Of a DNA stretch of 64,000 nt, positions 55,172 to 63,901 are shown in pieces. Both the position numbers and the translations under genes were made by a program. The notes beneath the pieces are model-generated. The model worked only from the letters and a program-made list of their open reading frames with translations, searched no databases and had not been told where the DNA came from. The stretch covers positions 1,410,001 to 1,474,000 of the forward strand of contig JAPWJW010000003.1 in assembly GCA_028283825.1 (NCBI GenBank), read 5' to 3'. Each line of letters opens with the position of its first letter. The stretch's first letter is position 1. The stretch is from Azospirillaceae bacterium (lineage in GTDB: Bacteria; Pseudomonadota; Alphaproteobacteria; Azospirillales; Azospirillaceae).

Positions 55172-56407
55172 ATGCGCGCCAAATTCTATCCCCTGATGCT
55201 GGGTGCCCTGCTGGCCGTTGGCATTGGGACCGCCCATGCCAAGGACAAGGAAAAGGACGCCACGCCGCCGGAGAAGGCCATCAGCAAGGAGCTGGTCCCG
55301 CCGCTGCAAGCCGCGCAGCAGGCCCTGGGGGAAAAGAACTACCAGGCGGTGCTGGACAACGCCGCCACGGCCGAGGCCGCCAAGGCCGACCGCACGCCCT
55401 ATGAGAATTTCCTGATCACCGAGATGCGTCTGCAGGCCTATCTGGGCCTGAAGGACAACCCGCATCTGGCCGAAGCGCTGGAGACGGAACTGGCGTCCGG
55501 CCAGTTGGCCCCGGAAGAGGCCGCCCGCCGCAGCCTGACGCTGGCCCAGGTCTATTACCAGGACAAGAACTACGCCAAGTTCCTGGAGAAGTCCGACGCC
55601 CTGGTCCAGGCCGGCACCGCCCCGGCGGAATTCTACAACCTGCGCTGCCAGGCCCAGTACTCGCTGAAGAACTTCGACGCGACCGGTCCGGCCTGCCAGG
55701 CCGCCATCGACGTGGCCACGAAGGCCGGCCAGCCGGCGCCGGAACAGATCTACCAGATGCAGCTGGACAGCACCGTCCGCCGCAAGGATTACAGCGCCTA
55801 TGTCGACGGCCTGGGTGAGATCCTGAAGTACTACCCGAAGCAGGATTACTGGGCCGACTACCTGACCTTCATGCAGAAGAAGCCGGGCTATTCCGACCGC
55901 CTGACGCTGGACGTCTATCGCCTGATGCTGCGCGTCAACGCCATCAAGGAAGGCAACGAGTACCTGGACATGGCCGATCTGGCCAGCCACGCCGCCCTGC
56001 CGGGCGAAGCCAAGGCCGTCCTGGAAAAGGGCCAGCCCCTGCTGGGTGGCAACCCGACCGCCAAGCAGATGCTGGCGGAGAGCACCAAGGCCGCGGCGGA
56101 AGACCAGAAGACCATCGACAAGACGGTGGCCGAGGCCGCCAAGGCCCCGACCGGCGTCCCGCTGGAAAAGCTGGGCCAGGCCTACGCCAGCTACGGCAAC
56201 TACCCCAAGGCGATTGAGCTGATCCAGCAGGGCATCGCCAAGGGCGTGAAGGAACCGAACGACGCCAAGCTGCATCTGGCGGAGGTGTACGTCGCCGCCG
56301 GCCAGAAGGATCAGGCCGTGAAGATCTTCCAGGAACTGGCCAACGCCGGCCCGGGCTTCAAGGAACTGTCCAACGGCTGGCTGATCTATCTGAACCAGCC
56401 GGCTTAA
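55172..56407 (+). CDS. Exported TPR-rich protein of unknown function
   Basis: 411 aa. Signal peptide at residues 1-23 (AHA cleavage). The rest is alpha-solenoid, with TPR-like helical pairs, for example LQAAQQALGEKNYQAVLDNAATAE near the start and KLGQAYASYGNYPKAIELIQQGIAKG toward the end. Probably a periplasmic assembly or binding scaffold; the ligand is unknown. Start at 55172 with GAGG 5 nt upstream. Repeat copy G follows the stop. Confidence 0.8.
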   Translation: MRAKFYPLMLGALLAVGIGTAHAKDKEKDATPPEKAISKELVPPLQAAQQALGEKNYQAVLDNAATAEAAKADRTPYENFLITEMRLQAYLGLKDNPHLAEALETELASGQLAPEEAARRSLTLAQVYYQDKNYAKFLEKSDALVQAGTAPAEFYNLRCQAQYSLKNFDATGPACQAAIDVATKAGQPAPEQIYQMQLDSTVRRKDYSAYVDGLGEILKYYPKQDYWADYLTFMQKKPGYSDRLTLDVYRLMLRVNAIKEGNEYLDMADLASHAALPGEAKAVLEKGQPLLGGNPTAKQMLAESTKAAAEDQKTIDKTVAEAAKAPTGVPLEKLGQAYASYGNYPKAIELIQQGIAKGVKEPNDAKLHLAEVYVAAGQKDQAVKIFQELANAGPGFKELSNGWLIYLNQPA

Positions 56408-56767
56408 TATATTTCGCCCTCAAGCGCCGGGCGCCGCCATCCGGCGGCTTGGGCTTCCTCACTGCGCCCTACGGTGCTCGTTCCGGGGCCGGCGGTCGCC
56501 GGCCTGGGGATGAGGGAAAGAGCCAGCTTCAGCGCAATATCGTGAGGAACGGGGTCGGCCCAGCGCCGGCCCCGTTTCTTTTTGCGGCAAAACGGGCCGG
56601 AACGGGCCCGATGGCCGCCGCCGACCTCGACGGCGCGCGGGGGCGCCGTTACACTCCCGGCCCATCTCGGCCCGGTCCGCCCGCATGGCGGGGCTCGAAA
56701 CAGAGAATGGCGGCCGGCGCCTTCAAGCCATCGATGGGGATATTCCTTACATGACGGATTTCATCCG
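56408..56767. other. Intergenic region before the OPT transporter
   Basis: 360 bases with repeat copy G and the 56487-56504 hairpin. The frame of the next gene stays open back through 56582, but that stretch shows no ribosome-binding site or conserved sequence, so I leave it out. Confidence 0.4.
56417..56475 (+). repeat. Structured dispersed repeat, copy G (partial)
   Basis: Begins about 10 nt after the stop of the preceding gene. First hairpin GCCGCC-atcc-GGCGGC (56433-56448) is intact; the TTTCC/GGAAA block is missing. A separate hairpin GGCCGGCG-gt-CGCCGGCC follows at 56487-56504. Confidence 0.75.
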
Positions 56768-58795
56768 ATGACCCAGCCCGGGCACAGCACGATGCGGGAA
56801 CTGACCCTGCGCGGCATCATCCTGGGTGCCTTGATCACCGTGGTGTTCACCGCCGCCAACGTCTATCTGGGCCTGAAGGTCGGGCTGACCTTCGCCTCCT
56901 CCATCCCGGCGGCCGTCATCTCGATGGCGGTCCTGCGGCTGGCCAAGGACAGCACCATCCAGGAGAACAACTTCGTCCAGACCCTGGCATCGGCCGCCGG
57001 CACCCTGTCGTCGGTGATCTTCGTGTTGCCGGGCTTGGTGATCGTGGGGTACTGGACGGGCTTCCCCTTCTGGGAATCGGCCGGCATCTGCGCCGTGGGC
57101 GGCATCCTGGGCGTCATGTACACGGTACCGCTGCGCCGGGCCATGGTGGTGCAGGGCAACCTGCCCTATCCCGAGGGTGTGGCCGCGGCCGAGGTGCTGA
57201 AAGTCGGTTCGCCCGACACCGCCGGTGAGGCAGGGGCCGATGAGGCGTCCAGGGGGGCCGGCCTGCGCGACGTGGTGGCCGGCACCATCGTGTCCATCGG
57301 GTTCTTCCTGATGACCGCCATGCGCTTCTTCACCGAGCAGTTTCAGGGGTTCCTGCGCATCGGCAATGCCGTCACCGGCATCGGCACCGGCCTGTCCATG
57401 GCCCTGCTGGGTGCCGGCTACCTGGTCGGCGCCACGGTGGGCGTCGCCATGTTCGTGGGCGTGGCCATCGCGTGGTTCGGCGCGGTACCGCTGCTGACCT
57501 GGATGCACCCGCCGACGGACGGCATGGATCTGGTGAAGTACGCCAACAGCGTCGTCTGGCGCCAACAGGTTCGCCTGATCGGCGCCGGCGCCATCGCCAC
57601 CGCCGCCATCTGGACGCTGATCGTCCTGGCCCGCCCCATGGTGGACGGCATTCGCGCCTCGCTGGCGGCCATGAAGCATGTGCGCGGCGGCCAGGGCCAC
57701 ACCCTGCCGCGGGTGGAGCGGGACATCCCCTTCCACTACGTCATGGCCTTCGCCGCCGTGCTGCTGGTGCCGCTGGCCGGCCTGTTCATCGCCTTCATCC
57801 TGGGCACGCCCCTGTCGGGCCAGCTGGTCACCCTGGTGCTGGCCTGCGTGGCCTTCGCCGCCGTGATGGGTTTCATCGTGGCCGCAGCCTCCGGCTACAT
57901 GGCCGGCCTGATCGGCAGTTCCAACAGCCCCATCTCCAGCATCGGCATCCTGGCGGCCATCGCCTCGTCCCTGATGCTGATCGGCATCCTGGGCAACACC
58001 GCCGTGGCCGACCCGGTGGTGCGCGCCACCGCCGTGGCCCTGGCCCTGTTCACCACCGCCGTGGTGCTGACCATCGCCACCATCGCCAACGACAACCTTC
58101 AGGACCTGAAGACCGGCCAGCTGGTGGGCGCCACGCCCTGGCGCCAGCAGGTGGCCCTGGTGCTGGGCTGCGTCGTCGGCGCCGTGGTCATCCCGCCGGT
58201 GCTGAACCTGCTGCAGCACGCCTACGGCTTCGCCGGCGCGCCGCTGGATCCGGGCATGGACCCGGAAAAGGTGCTGGGCGCGCCGCAGGCGACGCTGATG
58301 GCCACCCTGGCCACCGGCATCCTCAGCGGCAAGCTGGACTGGTCCATGCTGGGCATCGGCGCCATCGTCGGCGCCTGCCTGGTGATCGTGGATGAGGTGC
58401 TGAAGGCCACCACCCGCCGCTTCCGCCTGCCGCCGCTGGCCGTGGCCCTGGGCATCTACCTGCCCATGACCGTCACCGTGCCCGTCAGCATCGGCGCCTT
58501 CCTGGCCTGGCTGGCCGACCGCGCGCTGGAACGCCGGGCCAAGGCCGCCGGCGTGCCCTTCGCCACATACGCCGACGTGCCGCAGCGCCGCGCCATGCTG
58601 CTGGCGTCCGGCATGATCGTGGGCGAGAGCCTGTTCGGTGTGGCCCAGGCGGCCATCATCTCCGCCACCGGCAACCAGGAGCCCCTGGCCGTCATGGGCG
58701 ACGGCTTCGCCGGGGCCGCCGAATGGCTGGGTGGTGCCGTCTTCCTGGTGGCCTGCCTGTGGAGCTATCGCTGGGTGCTGGCCGAACGCAAGTGA
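56768..58795 (+). CDS. OPT-family oligopeptide/metal-chelate transporter
   Basis: 675-aa integral membrane protein of the oligopeptide transporter (OPT) superfamily. Typical motifs are ITVVFTAANVYLGLKVGLTFASSIPAAVISM (TM1-2), NNFVQTLASAAGTLSS and GNLPYPEGVAAAEVLKVG; about 15 helices. It likely imports peptides or metal chelates by proton symport; the ligand is unknown. Start at 56768. Confidence 0.92.
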   Translation: MTQPGHSTMRELTLRGIILGALITVVFTAANVYLGLKVGLTFASSIPAAVISMAVLRLAKDSTIQENNFVQTLASAAGTLSSVIFVLPGLVIVGYWTGFPFWESAGICAVGGILGVMYTVPLRRAMVVQGNLPYPEGVAAAEVLKVGSPDTAGEAGADEASRGAGLRDVVAGTIVSIGFFLMTAMRFFTEQFQGFLRIGNAVTGIGTGLSMALLGAGYLVGATVGVAMFVGVAIAWFGAVPLLTWMHPPTDGMDLVKYANSVVWRQQVRLIGAGAIATAAIWTLIVLARPMVDGIRASLAAMKHVRGGQGHTLPRVERDIPFHYVMAFAAVLLVPLAGLFIAFILGTPLSGQLVTLVLACVAFAAVMGFIVAAASGYMAGLIGSSNSPISSIGILAAIASSLMLIGILGNTAVADPVVRATAVALALFTTAVVLTIATIANDNLQDLKTGQLVGATPWRQQVALVLGCVVGAVVIPPVLNLLQHAYGFAGAPLDPGMDPEKVLGAPQATLMATLATGILSGKLDWSMLGIGAIVGACLVIVDEVLKATTRRFRLPPLAVALGIYLPMTVTVPVSIGAFLAWLADRALERRAKAAGVPFATYADVPQRRAMLLASGMIVGESLFGVAQAAIISATGNQEPLAVMGDGFAGAAEWLGGAVFLVACLWSYRWVLAERK

Positions 58796-58800
58796 GGCGG
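58784..58800 (+). repeat. Left copy of a 17-bp direct duplication
   Basis: GAACGCAAGTGAGGCGG covers the last codons and TGA stop of the OPT gene and is repeated exactly at 58885-58901. The 84 bases between contain repeat copy H and a perfect hairpin. Confidence 0.85.
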
Positions 58801-58851
58801 GCAAGGCCCGGGAGCCAAGCCAGCGGATGCTGGCGCCCGGCGCCTGAGGGG
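58801..58851 (-). repeat. Structured dispersed repeat, copy H (partial)
   Basis: Only the first hairpin half of the family is present, GCCAGC-atcc-GCTGGC (58819-58834, minus), ending in the CTCAGGCGCCGGGCG-type sequence. It is on the strand opposite to the upstream OPT gene, unlike most copies. It lies between the two 17-bp direct copies. Confidence 0.75.
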
Positions 58852-58878
58852 ACAGTTGATCGGTAACGATCAACTGTC
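58851..58878. other. Perfect 12-bp hairpin with GTAA tetraloop
   Basis: GACAGTTGATCG-gtaa-CGATCAACTGTC. As RNA the loop GUAA is a GNRA tetraloop. It lies between the 17-bp direct copies next to repeat copy H. Confidence 0.8.
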
Positions 58879-58884
58879 GCGCAT

Positions 58885-58901
58885 GAACGCAAGTGAGGCG
58901 G
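58885..58901 (+). repeat. Right copy of the 17-bp direct duplication
   Basis: Exact repeat of 58784-58800, 101 bases downstream. It contains the same GCAAGTGA as the end of the OPT reading frame. Confidence 0.85.
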
Positions 58902-58927
58902 AATAACGCAGAGTCGTAAGGGTTAGA

Positions 58928-58953
58928 GGGGGGCGCTTGCGGCCCCCCTTTTT
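58928..58953 (+). terminator. Intrinsic terminator
   Basis: GGGGGGC/GCCCCCC stem with a 7-nt loop and a run of five T (58949-58953), the strongest T-run terminator in the window; it ends the OPT transcript. Confidence 0.85.
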
Positions 58954-59049
58954 CTATCCATAGACCCTACCGCCACAGGCGGATGTCGGGTCGGGCACTA
59001 AACGGGCGTACCATAAGGGTCGAGTGACAAGACCTGAGGAGGACCCGCC

Positions 59050-60654
59050 ATGGTCGTCTCCACCCCGGCGCCACCGTCAGGAGCCGCCGTTCCGCCCAGC
59101 GCTGAATGGATATTCCTGAACCGCTTCGCCTACGGCCCCCGGCCCGGCGACGCCACCGCGTTGAAGCAGCAAGGCACGGCCCGCTGGCTGGATGAACAGA
59201 TCCGCCTGGCCGCCCAGCCCGACCCGGCGCCGGAAACCCGGCAGCATTTGGACACCGCCGTCCTGCGCATCAAGTACGATGCCGGCGACGGCTGGGCCGC
59301 GCTGGACGAGATGCGGCCCCTGCGCACCCTGGGCCAGCCGGTCGATGCCCTGTGGCAGCTGAATGAGCCCGGACGCAAGCAGCCCTACCAGGAACGGGTG
59401 CGGCCCCGCATGGAACTGGCGGCCGCGACGGTCATCCGCAGCGTCTACGACCCGGCCCAGCTGGGCCAGGTGATGACCCTGTTCTGGCACGACCACTTTT
59501 CCGTCAACGGCGCCGACAGCTATACCGCCCCGGCCCTGCCGGCCTACGACCTGGCCATCCGCACCCACGCCCTGGGCAACTTCCGCGACCTGCTGGAGGC
59601 GGTGGCCACCAGCCCGGCCATGCTGATCTACCTGAACAACCGGTCGTCGCGCGGCGGGGCCGCCAATGAGAATTACGCCCGCGAACTGTTCGAGTTGCAC
59701 ACCCTGGGCCGCGACGCCTACCTCAACACCCAGTACGACCGCTGGCGCGACGTGCCCGGCGCCCTGAAAGGCGCACCCGAGGGCTACATCGACCAGGACG
59801 TCTATGAGGCCAGCCGCGCGTTCACGGGGTGGAGCATCCAGAGCGGCCAGGATCTGGGTGGCTACAAGGCGCCCAGCGACGGTCGCTTCACCTACATTGA
59901 AGGCTGGCACGACAACTACCAGAAGCGCGTGCTGGCGGCGGAGTTCGACAGCTATCAGCCGCCGCAGACCGACGGGCACAAGGTGCTGGACCTGCTGGCC
60001 GCCCACCCGGCCACCGCCCACTACATCTGCGCCAAGCTGGTGCGGTCGCTGCTGGGCGGCGAGCCGTCGCCGGATTTGGTGCGCGCGGCGGCGGCCACCT
60101 GGCTGGACAACCGCCAGCGCCCCGACCAGATCGCCCGGGTCGTGCGCCTGATCGCCCTGTCGCCGGCCGCCACGGCCGGCTGGGGCGCCCGGCCCAAGCG
60201 CCCCTTGGAACTGGTGGCCAGCTTCGCCCGCGCCACCGGCACGCCGGTCACGGCCAGCGAACCGCTGGTGGGCGTCATGGATAGCGCCGGGCAGAAGCTG
60301 TACGCCTGGCCCAGCCCGGACGGCCATCCCGTGTCCGACGATTACTGGCTGGGCGCCCAGAACATGCGGGCACGCTGGACCCTGGCCCTGGGCCTGGCGG
60401 AGGGGGCGTGGATGCCGCCCGGCCTGGCCGCATCCGCCCAGATGGGGCCGGCGGCCGGCCACAGCGGCCAGGCCGTCGCCTTCTGGTCCGACCGCCTGCT
60501 GGGCAGCCCCACGGCCATCGACGCCGGCGCCCTGCTGGGTGGCCTGGACCTGGATGCCGACGCCCCGCCCCGGGTGGACAACAAGACGGGCGAATTCGCC
60601 AACCGCCGCCTGGCCGCCTATGTGGCCATGAGCCCGGCCTTCCAGCTGCGTTGA
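59050..60654 (+). CDS. DUF1800 protein
   Basis: 534 aa. DUF1800 hallmarks: WIFLNRFAYGPRPGD near the start, LFWHDHFSVN (about residue 147) and AANENYARELFELHTLG (about 208-224). It has no signal peptide of its own. GAGGAGG stands just before the ATG. A DUF1501 gene with a Tat signal follows 13 nt later; the two families are a recurrent pair in bacteria and are thought to act together outside the cytoplasm. Confidence 0.92.
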   Translation: MVVSTPAPPSGAAVPPSAEWIFLNRFAYGPRPGDATALKQQGTARWLDEQIRLAAQPDPAPETRQHLDTAVLRIKYDAGDGWAALDEMRPLRTLGQPVDALWQLNEPGRKQPYQERVRPRMELAAATVIRSVYDPAQLGQVMTLFWHDHFSVNGADSYTAPALPAYDLAIRTHALGNFRDLLEAVATSPAMLIYLNNRSSRGGAANENYARELFELHTLGRDAYLNTQYDRWRDVPGALKGAPEGYIDQDVYEASRAFTGWSIQSGQDLGGYKAPSDGRFTYIEGWHDNYQKRVLAAEFDSYQPPQTDGHKVLDLLAAHPATAHYICAKLVRSLLGGEPSPDLVRAAAATWLDNRQRPDQIARVVRLIALSPAATAGWGARPKRPLELVASFARATGTPVTASEPLVGVMDSAGQKLYAWPSPDGHPVSDDYWLGAQNMRARWTLALGLAEGAWMPPGLAASAQMGPAAGHSGQAVAFWSDRLLGSPTAIDAGALLGGLDLDADAPPRVDNKTGEFANRRLAAYVAMSPAFQLR

Positions 60655-60667
60655 GGGAGACATCGCC

Positions 60668-61984
60668 ATGGCCTTCAAGCCCTTATCGGCGCTGAACCGG
60701 CGCGACATCCTGAAATCCCTGGCCGCCGCCGGCGCCCTGACCGCCGGCCCCGGCCTGGGCCAGCTGGCGTTCAGCACCCCCGGCATGGCCATGGCCGACG
60801 ACGGCCGCATCCTGGTGGTGCTGTTCTTCCGCGGCGGCATGGACGTGATGAACTTCATCGGCCCGTCCAACGACGCCGTCTACATCGACGCCCGGCCGGC
60901 CGACCTGCGCCTGCTGGACAGCGGCGACAGGGCCGGCATCGCGCTGGACAGCGACCTGGCGCCAGGCGTGGACTTCCGCCTGCATCCCGAGGCCGGCGCC
61001 CTGCATGAAATCTACCGCCAGGGCGACTTGGCCATCGTCCAGGCCACCGGCCTGGCCAACGCCACGCGCAGCCATTTCGAGGCGCAGGAACTGATGGAAC
61101 GTGGCCTGGCGGCGGAGCCCAAGGGCAACGCCGCCTTGGGCACGGAGGGCGGCTGGGCCGCCCGCCTGTTGCAGCAGATGGGCGGCAACGGCGGCCTGAC
61201 GGCCGTCAGCACCGCCGGCGGCGTGCCCCGGCTGTTGCAGGGCTTCCCGCAGGCCCTGTCCATCCCCGACCTGCGCAACGGCTTCGGCCTGCCGGGTGGC
61301 GCCGGCACCCAGGCGGTGCTGGAACGGCTGTACCCCGGCGGCGGCCAGTCCGCCGCCTTCAACCCCGACGTCAGCCGAAGCGGACGCACCGCCCTGGACG
61401 CGGCGTTGCGCCTGAACGCCGCCCTGCCCCGGGGGCCGGACGGCAAGGTGGCGGCCTATCAGCCGGAACACGGCGGCGCGTTCGAGGGCGATATCGGCCG
61501 ATCGCTGGAAACGGTGGCCCGGCTGATCCGCATGGATGCCGGCCTGAAGGTGGCCTGCGTCGACATGGGCGGCTGGGACACGCATGAGGGCCAGGCCGGC
61601 CGGTTCAAGGGCCTGATCCACCAGATGTCGGGCTCGCTGGCCACCTTCTGGAACGACCTGTCCGACTATCACGACCGCCTGACCCTGGTGACGGTCAGCG
61701 AGTTCGGCCGCCGCCTGCGCGCCAACCGCAGCGGCGGTACCGACCACGGCCACGGGTCGGTGATGATGGTGCTGGGCGGCGGGGTGGCCGGCGGCCGCCT
61801 GCTGGGCCGCTGGCCGGGACTACAGCCCCAGGATTTGGACGAACGCGTGGATTTGGCGGTCACCACCGATTACCGCGAGGTGCTGGCCACCGTGCTGAAG
61901 CACCGGCTGGGCATCACCCAGTTCGACACCGTCTTCCCCGGCTTCCGCCCCGGCACCGGCGACCCGGCGCTATTCAGAGCCTAA
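60668..61984 (+). CDS. DUF1501 protein with Tat signal
   Basis: 438 aa. The Tat motif NRRDILKSLAAAGAL starts at residue 10. DUF1501 is related to the alkaline-phosphatase/sulfatase superfamily; visible are VVLFFRGGMDVMNF near the N-terminus, GSHFEAQELM-like ATRSHFEAQELME and GGTDHGHGSVMMVLGG near the C-terminus. No activity is shown. It forms an operon with the DUF1800 gene and converges on DUF1826, overlapping it by 4 nt. Confidence 0.92.
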   Translation: MAFKPLSALNRRDILKSLAAAGALTAGPGLGQLAFSTPGMAMADDGRILVVLFFRGGMDVMNFIGPSNDAVYIDARPADLRLLDSGDRAGIALDSDLAPGVDFRLHPEAGALHEIYRQGDLAIVQATGLANATRSHFEAQELMERGLAAEPKGNAALGTEGGWAARLLQQMGGNGGLTAVSTAGGVPRLLQGFPQALSIPDLRNGFGLPGGAGTQAVLERLYPGGGQSAAFNPDVSRSGRTALDAALRLNAALPRGPDGKVAAYQPEHGGAFEGDIGRSLETVARLIRMDAGLKVACVDMGGWDTHEGQAGRFKGLIHQMSGSLATFWNDLSDYHDRLTLVTVSEFGRRLRANRSGGTDHGHGSVMMVLGGGVAGGRLLGRWPGLQPQDLDERVDLAVTTDYREVLATVLKHRLGITQFDTVFPGFRPGTGDPALFRA

Positions 61985-62649
61985 CCGATCCACGCCTCCG
62001 GCGAGGCGGCGGAGGGCAGGTTCAGGCACAGCACCAGCCGCACCGCGCCAGTGCCGGCGACGGGCGGGGAGCGGTGGACCACGCCGCCGCCATCGCATCC
62101 ACCTGGCCCACAGCCCTTGAACAGGGCGACGGCGTGCCGGGGCATCTGGTACAGCGGGCCGCCGTAGCGCCGCTGTTCCGCCAGCGCCCGGTCGGCGTCG
62201 ATGGGCGCCACCACCTGGGTGCCGGGGCCGCGATAGGTGGTGATCAGGCGCAAGGCGACATGGTCGCGGTGGAATTTCCAGCAGGCGTCACCGACCACCG
62301 CCTCCAGCCGCACGTCCACCCATTCGCCACCGGCGACGGCCAGGAAACGGGCGCACAGATCCACCACGTCAACCATCAGGGCGGGCGGCGCGCCCGTCCC
62401 CGCCAGCGACGGCGCCAGGGCGGCGGCGACATCGCCCAACCGCGCCAGGAAACGGGCCTGGGGCAGCCGGTCCGGCGGCAGGGCGTCCAGCCAGGGGTCC
62501 AGGGCGGCCCCCGGCATCAGGTCGCGGCGCCACAACGCCAGGCCGACCGATGGATCGGCCACGCGGGCGAGGACCCGGGCCTCAGCCCCCTCCGCGATAC
62601 CGCTGGCGGCGGGCGGCGCCCGGTCAAGGGTTGCAGCGGCGGCCCTCAT
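61981..62649 (-). CDS. DUF1826 protein
   Basis: 222 aa. The DUF1826 family often lies in zinc-starvation (Zur-type) operons with CobW GTPases, as here (4-nt overlap with the gene upstream). A late half contains [22 protein letters not shown], then VVHRSPP and [10 protein letters not shown]. The H-x-D...H...R pattern resembles the iron and 2-oxoglutarate sites of double-stranded beta-helix oxygenases (see findings). Function unproven. Confidence 0.88.
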   Translation of the reverse strand: MRAAAATLDRAPPAASGIAEGAEARVLARVADPSVGLALWRRDLMPGAALDPWLDALPPDRLPQARFLARLGDVAAALAPSLAGTGAPPALMVDVVDLCARFLAVAGGEWVDVRLEAVVGDACWKFHRDHVALRLITTYRGPGTQVVAPIDADRALAEQRRYGGPLYQMPRHAVALFKGCGPGGCDGGGVVHRSPPVAGTGAVRLVLCLNLPSAASPEAWIG

Positions 62650-63887
62650 GCCCCGTCACCCCGCTTCCAGGTGGGAAAGGGGTCGGGCAGGCGGTGCCAG
62701 CTGTCCAGATCCAGGCGGGTCGCATTCTCATCCCCCACCAGGCAGGCGTCCAGCTGGCGGCGCAGCGCCGCCTCATCCATGCCGCTGCCGATGAACACGA
62801 TCTCCTGCCGGCGATCGCCGTAGACCGGATGCCAGCGGCGGCCCAGGGTCTGGCGCCACTGCGGATCATCCGGCCAGCTGCTATGCGGCACGTTGGCCCA
62901 CCAGAAGCCCATGGCCTCATGCCGGACCAGGGCCCCGGCCTGGCTCAGCTCCCCCACCCATTGCGGGCGGGTGGCCAGCCAGAAATGCCCCTTGGCCCGC
63001 ACCACGCCGGGCCAGGATTGGTCGAGGAAGGCGTGGAAACGGGCGGGGTGGAAGGGCCGGCGGGCGCGATAGACGAAGCTGGCGATGCCATAGGCCTGCG
63101 TCTCCGGCACATGGCCCGCCGGGTCGTACAGTTCCTTGAACCACAGGGGATGTTCCTGGGCCTTCTGGAAATCGAAGCGGCCGGTATCCAGGATGCGGTC
63201 CAAATCCACCTGCCCCAGGGTGGTTTCCACCACATCGGCATCGGGGTTCAGCGACCGGATGATGGTGAGCGCCGCCTCCACCTGTTCCGGCGTGGCGGCG
63301 TCCAGCTTGTTCAGCACCACAACGTCGGCGAATTCGATCTGGTCCACCAGCAAATCCACCACCGCGCGGCCGTCGTCATCGCCCAGCGACTGGCCCCGGT
63401 CGCGCAGGAAATCGACGGAGGCGTAGTCGCGCAGCAGGTTGGCCGCGTCCACCACCGTGACCATGGTGTCCAGCCGGGCCACGTCGTTCAGGCTGTCGCC
63501 CGCCTCATCCCGGAAATCGAAGGTCGTCGCCACCGGCAAGGGTTCGGCGATGCCGGTGGATTCGATCAGCAGGTAGTCGAACCGCCCCTCGGCCGCCAGG
63601 CGCCGCACCTCCTGCAACAGGTCGTCGCGCAGGGTGCAGCAGATGCAGCCGTTGGTCATCTCCACCAGGGTCTCGTCGGTCTGGGACAGTTGGCCACCGC
63701 CGGCGCGGATGAGGTCGGCATCGATGTTCACCTCCCCCATGTCGTTGACGATGACGGCCACGCGGCGGCCCTGGCGGTTGTTCAGCACGTGGTTCAGCAG
63801 GGTGGTCTTGCCGGCCCCCAGGAAGCCGGACAGGACGGTGACGGGCAGGCGGCCCTTGGGCGCCCGCCTGGAAAGATCGGGGTTCAT
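62646..63887 (-). CDS. zigA: CobW/ZigA-type zinc GTPase chaperone
   Basis: 413-aa COG0523 GTPase, thought to deliver zinc to client enzymes during scarcity. P-loop [18 protein letters not shown], the metal-binding CxCC in [24 protein letters not shown] and a C-terminal domain ending GDGA. Its stop overlaps the DUF1826 start. Upstream on the same strand is the partial gene at the window edge, so a zinc-responsive operator, if any, lies outside. Confidence 0.92.
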   Translation of the reverse strand: MNPDLSRRAPKGRLPVTVLSGFLGAGKTTLLNHVLNNRQGRRVAVIVNDMGEVNIDADLIRAGGGQLSQTDETLVEMTNGCICCTLRDDLLQEVRRLAAEGRFDYLLIESTGIAEPLPVATTFDFRDEAGDSLNDVARLDTMVTVVDAANLLRDYASVDFLRDRGQSLGDDDGRAVVDLLVDQIEFADVVVLNKLDAATPEQVEAALTIIRSLNPDADVVETTLGQVDLDRILDTGRFDFQKAQEHPLWFKELYDPAGHVPETQAYGIASFVYRARRPFHPARFHAFLDQSWPGVVRAKGHFWLATRPQWVGELSQAGALVRHEAMGFWWANVPHSSWPDDPQWRQTLGRRWHPVYGDRRQEIVFIGSGMDEAALRRQLDACLVGDENATRLDLDSWHRLPDPFPTWKRGDGA

Positions 63888-63901
63888 GATCGGCGTCTCG
63901 G

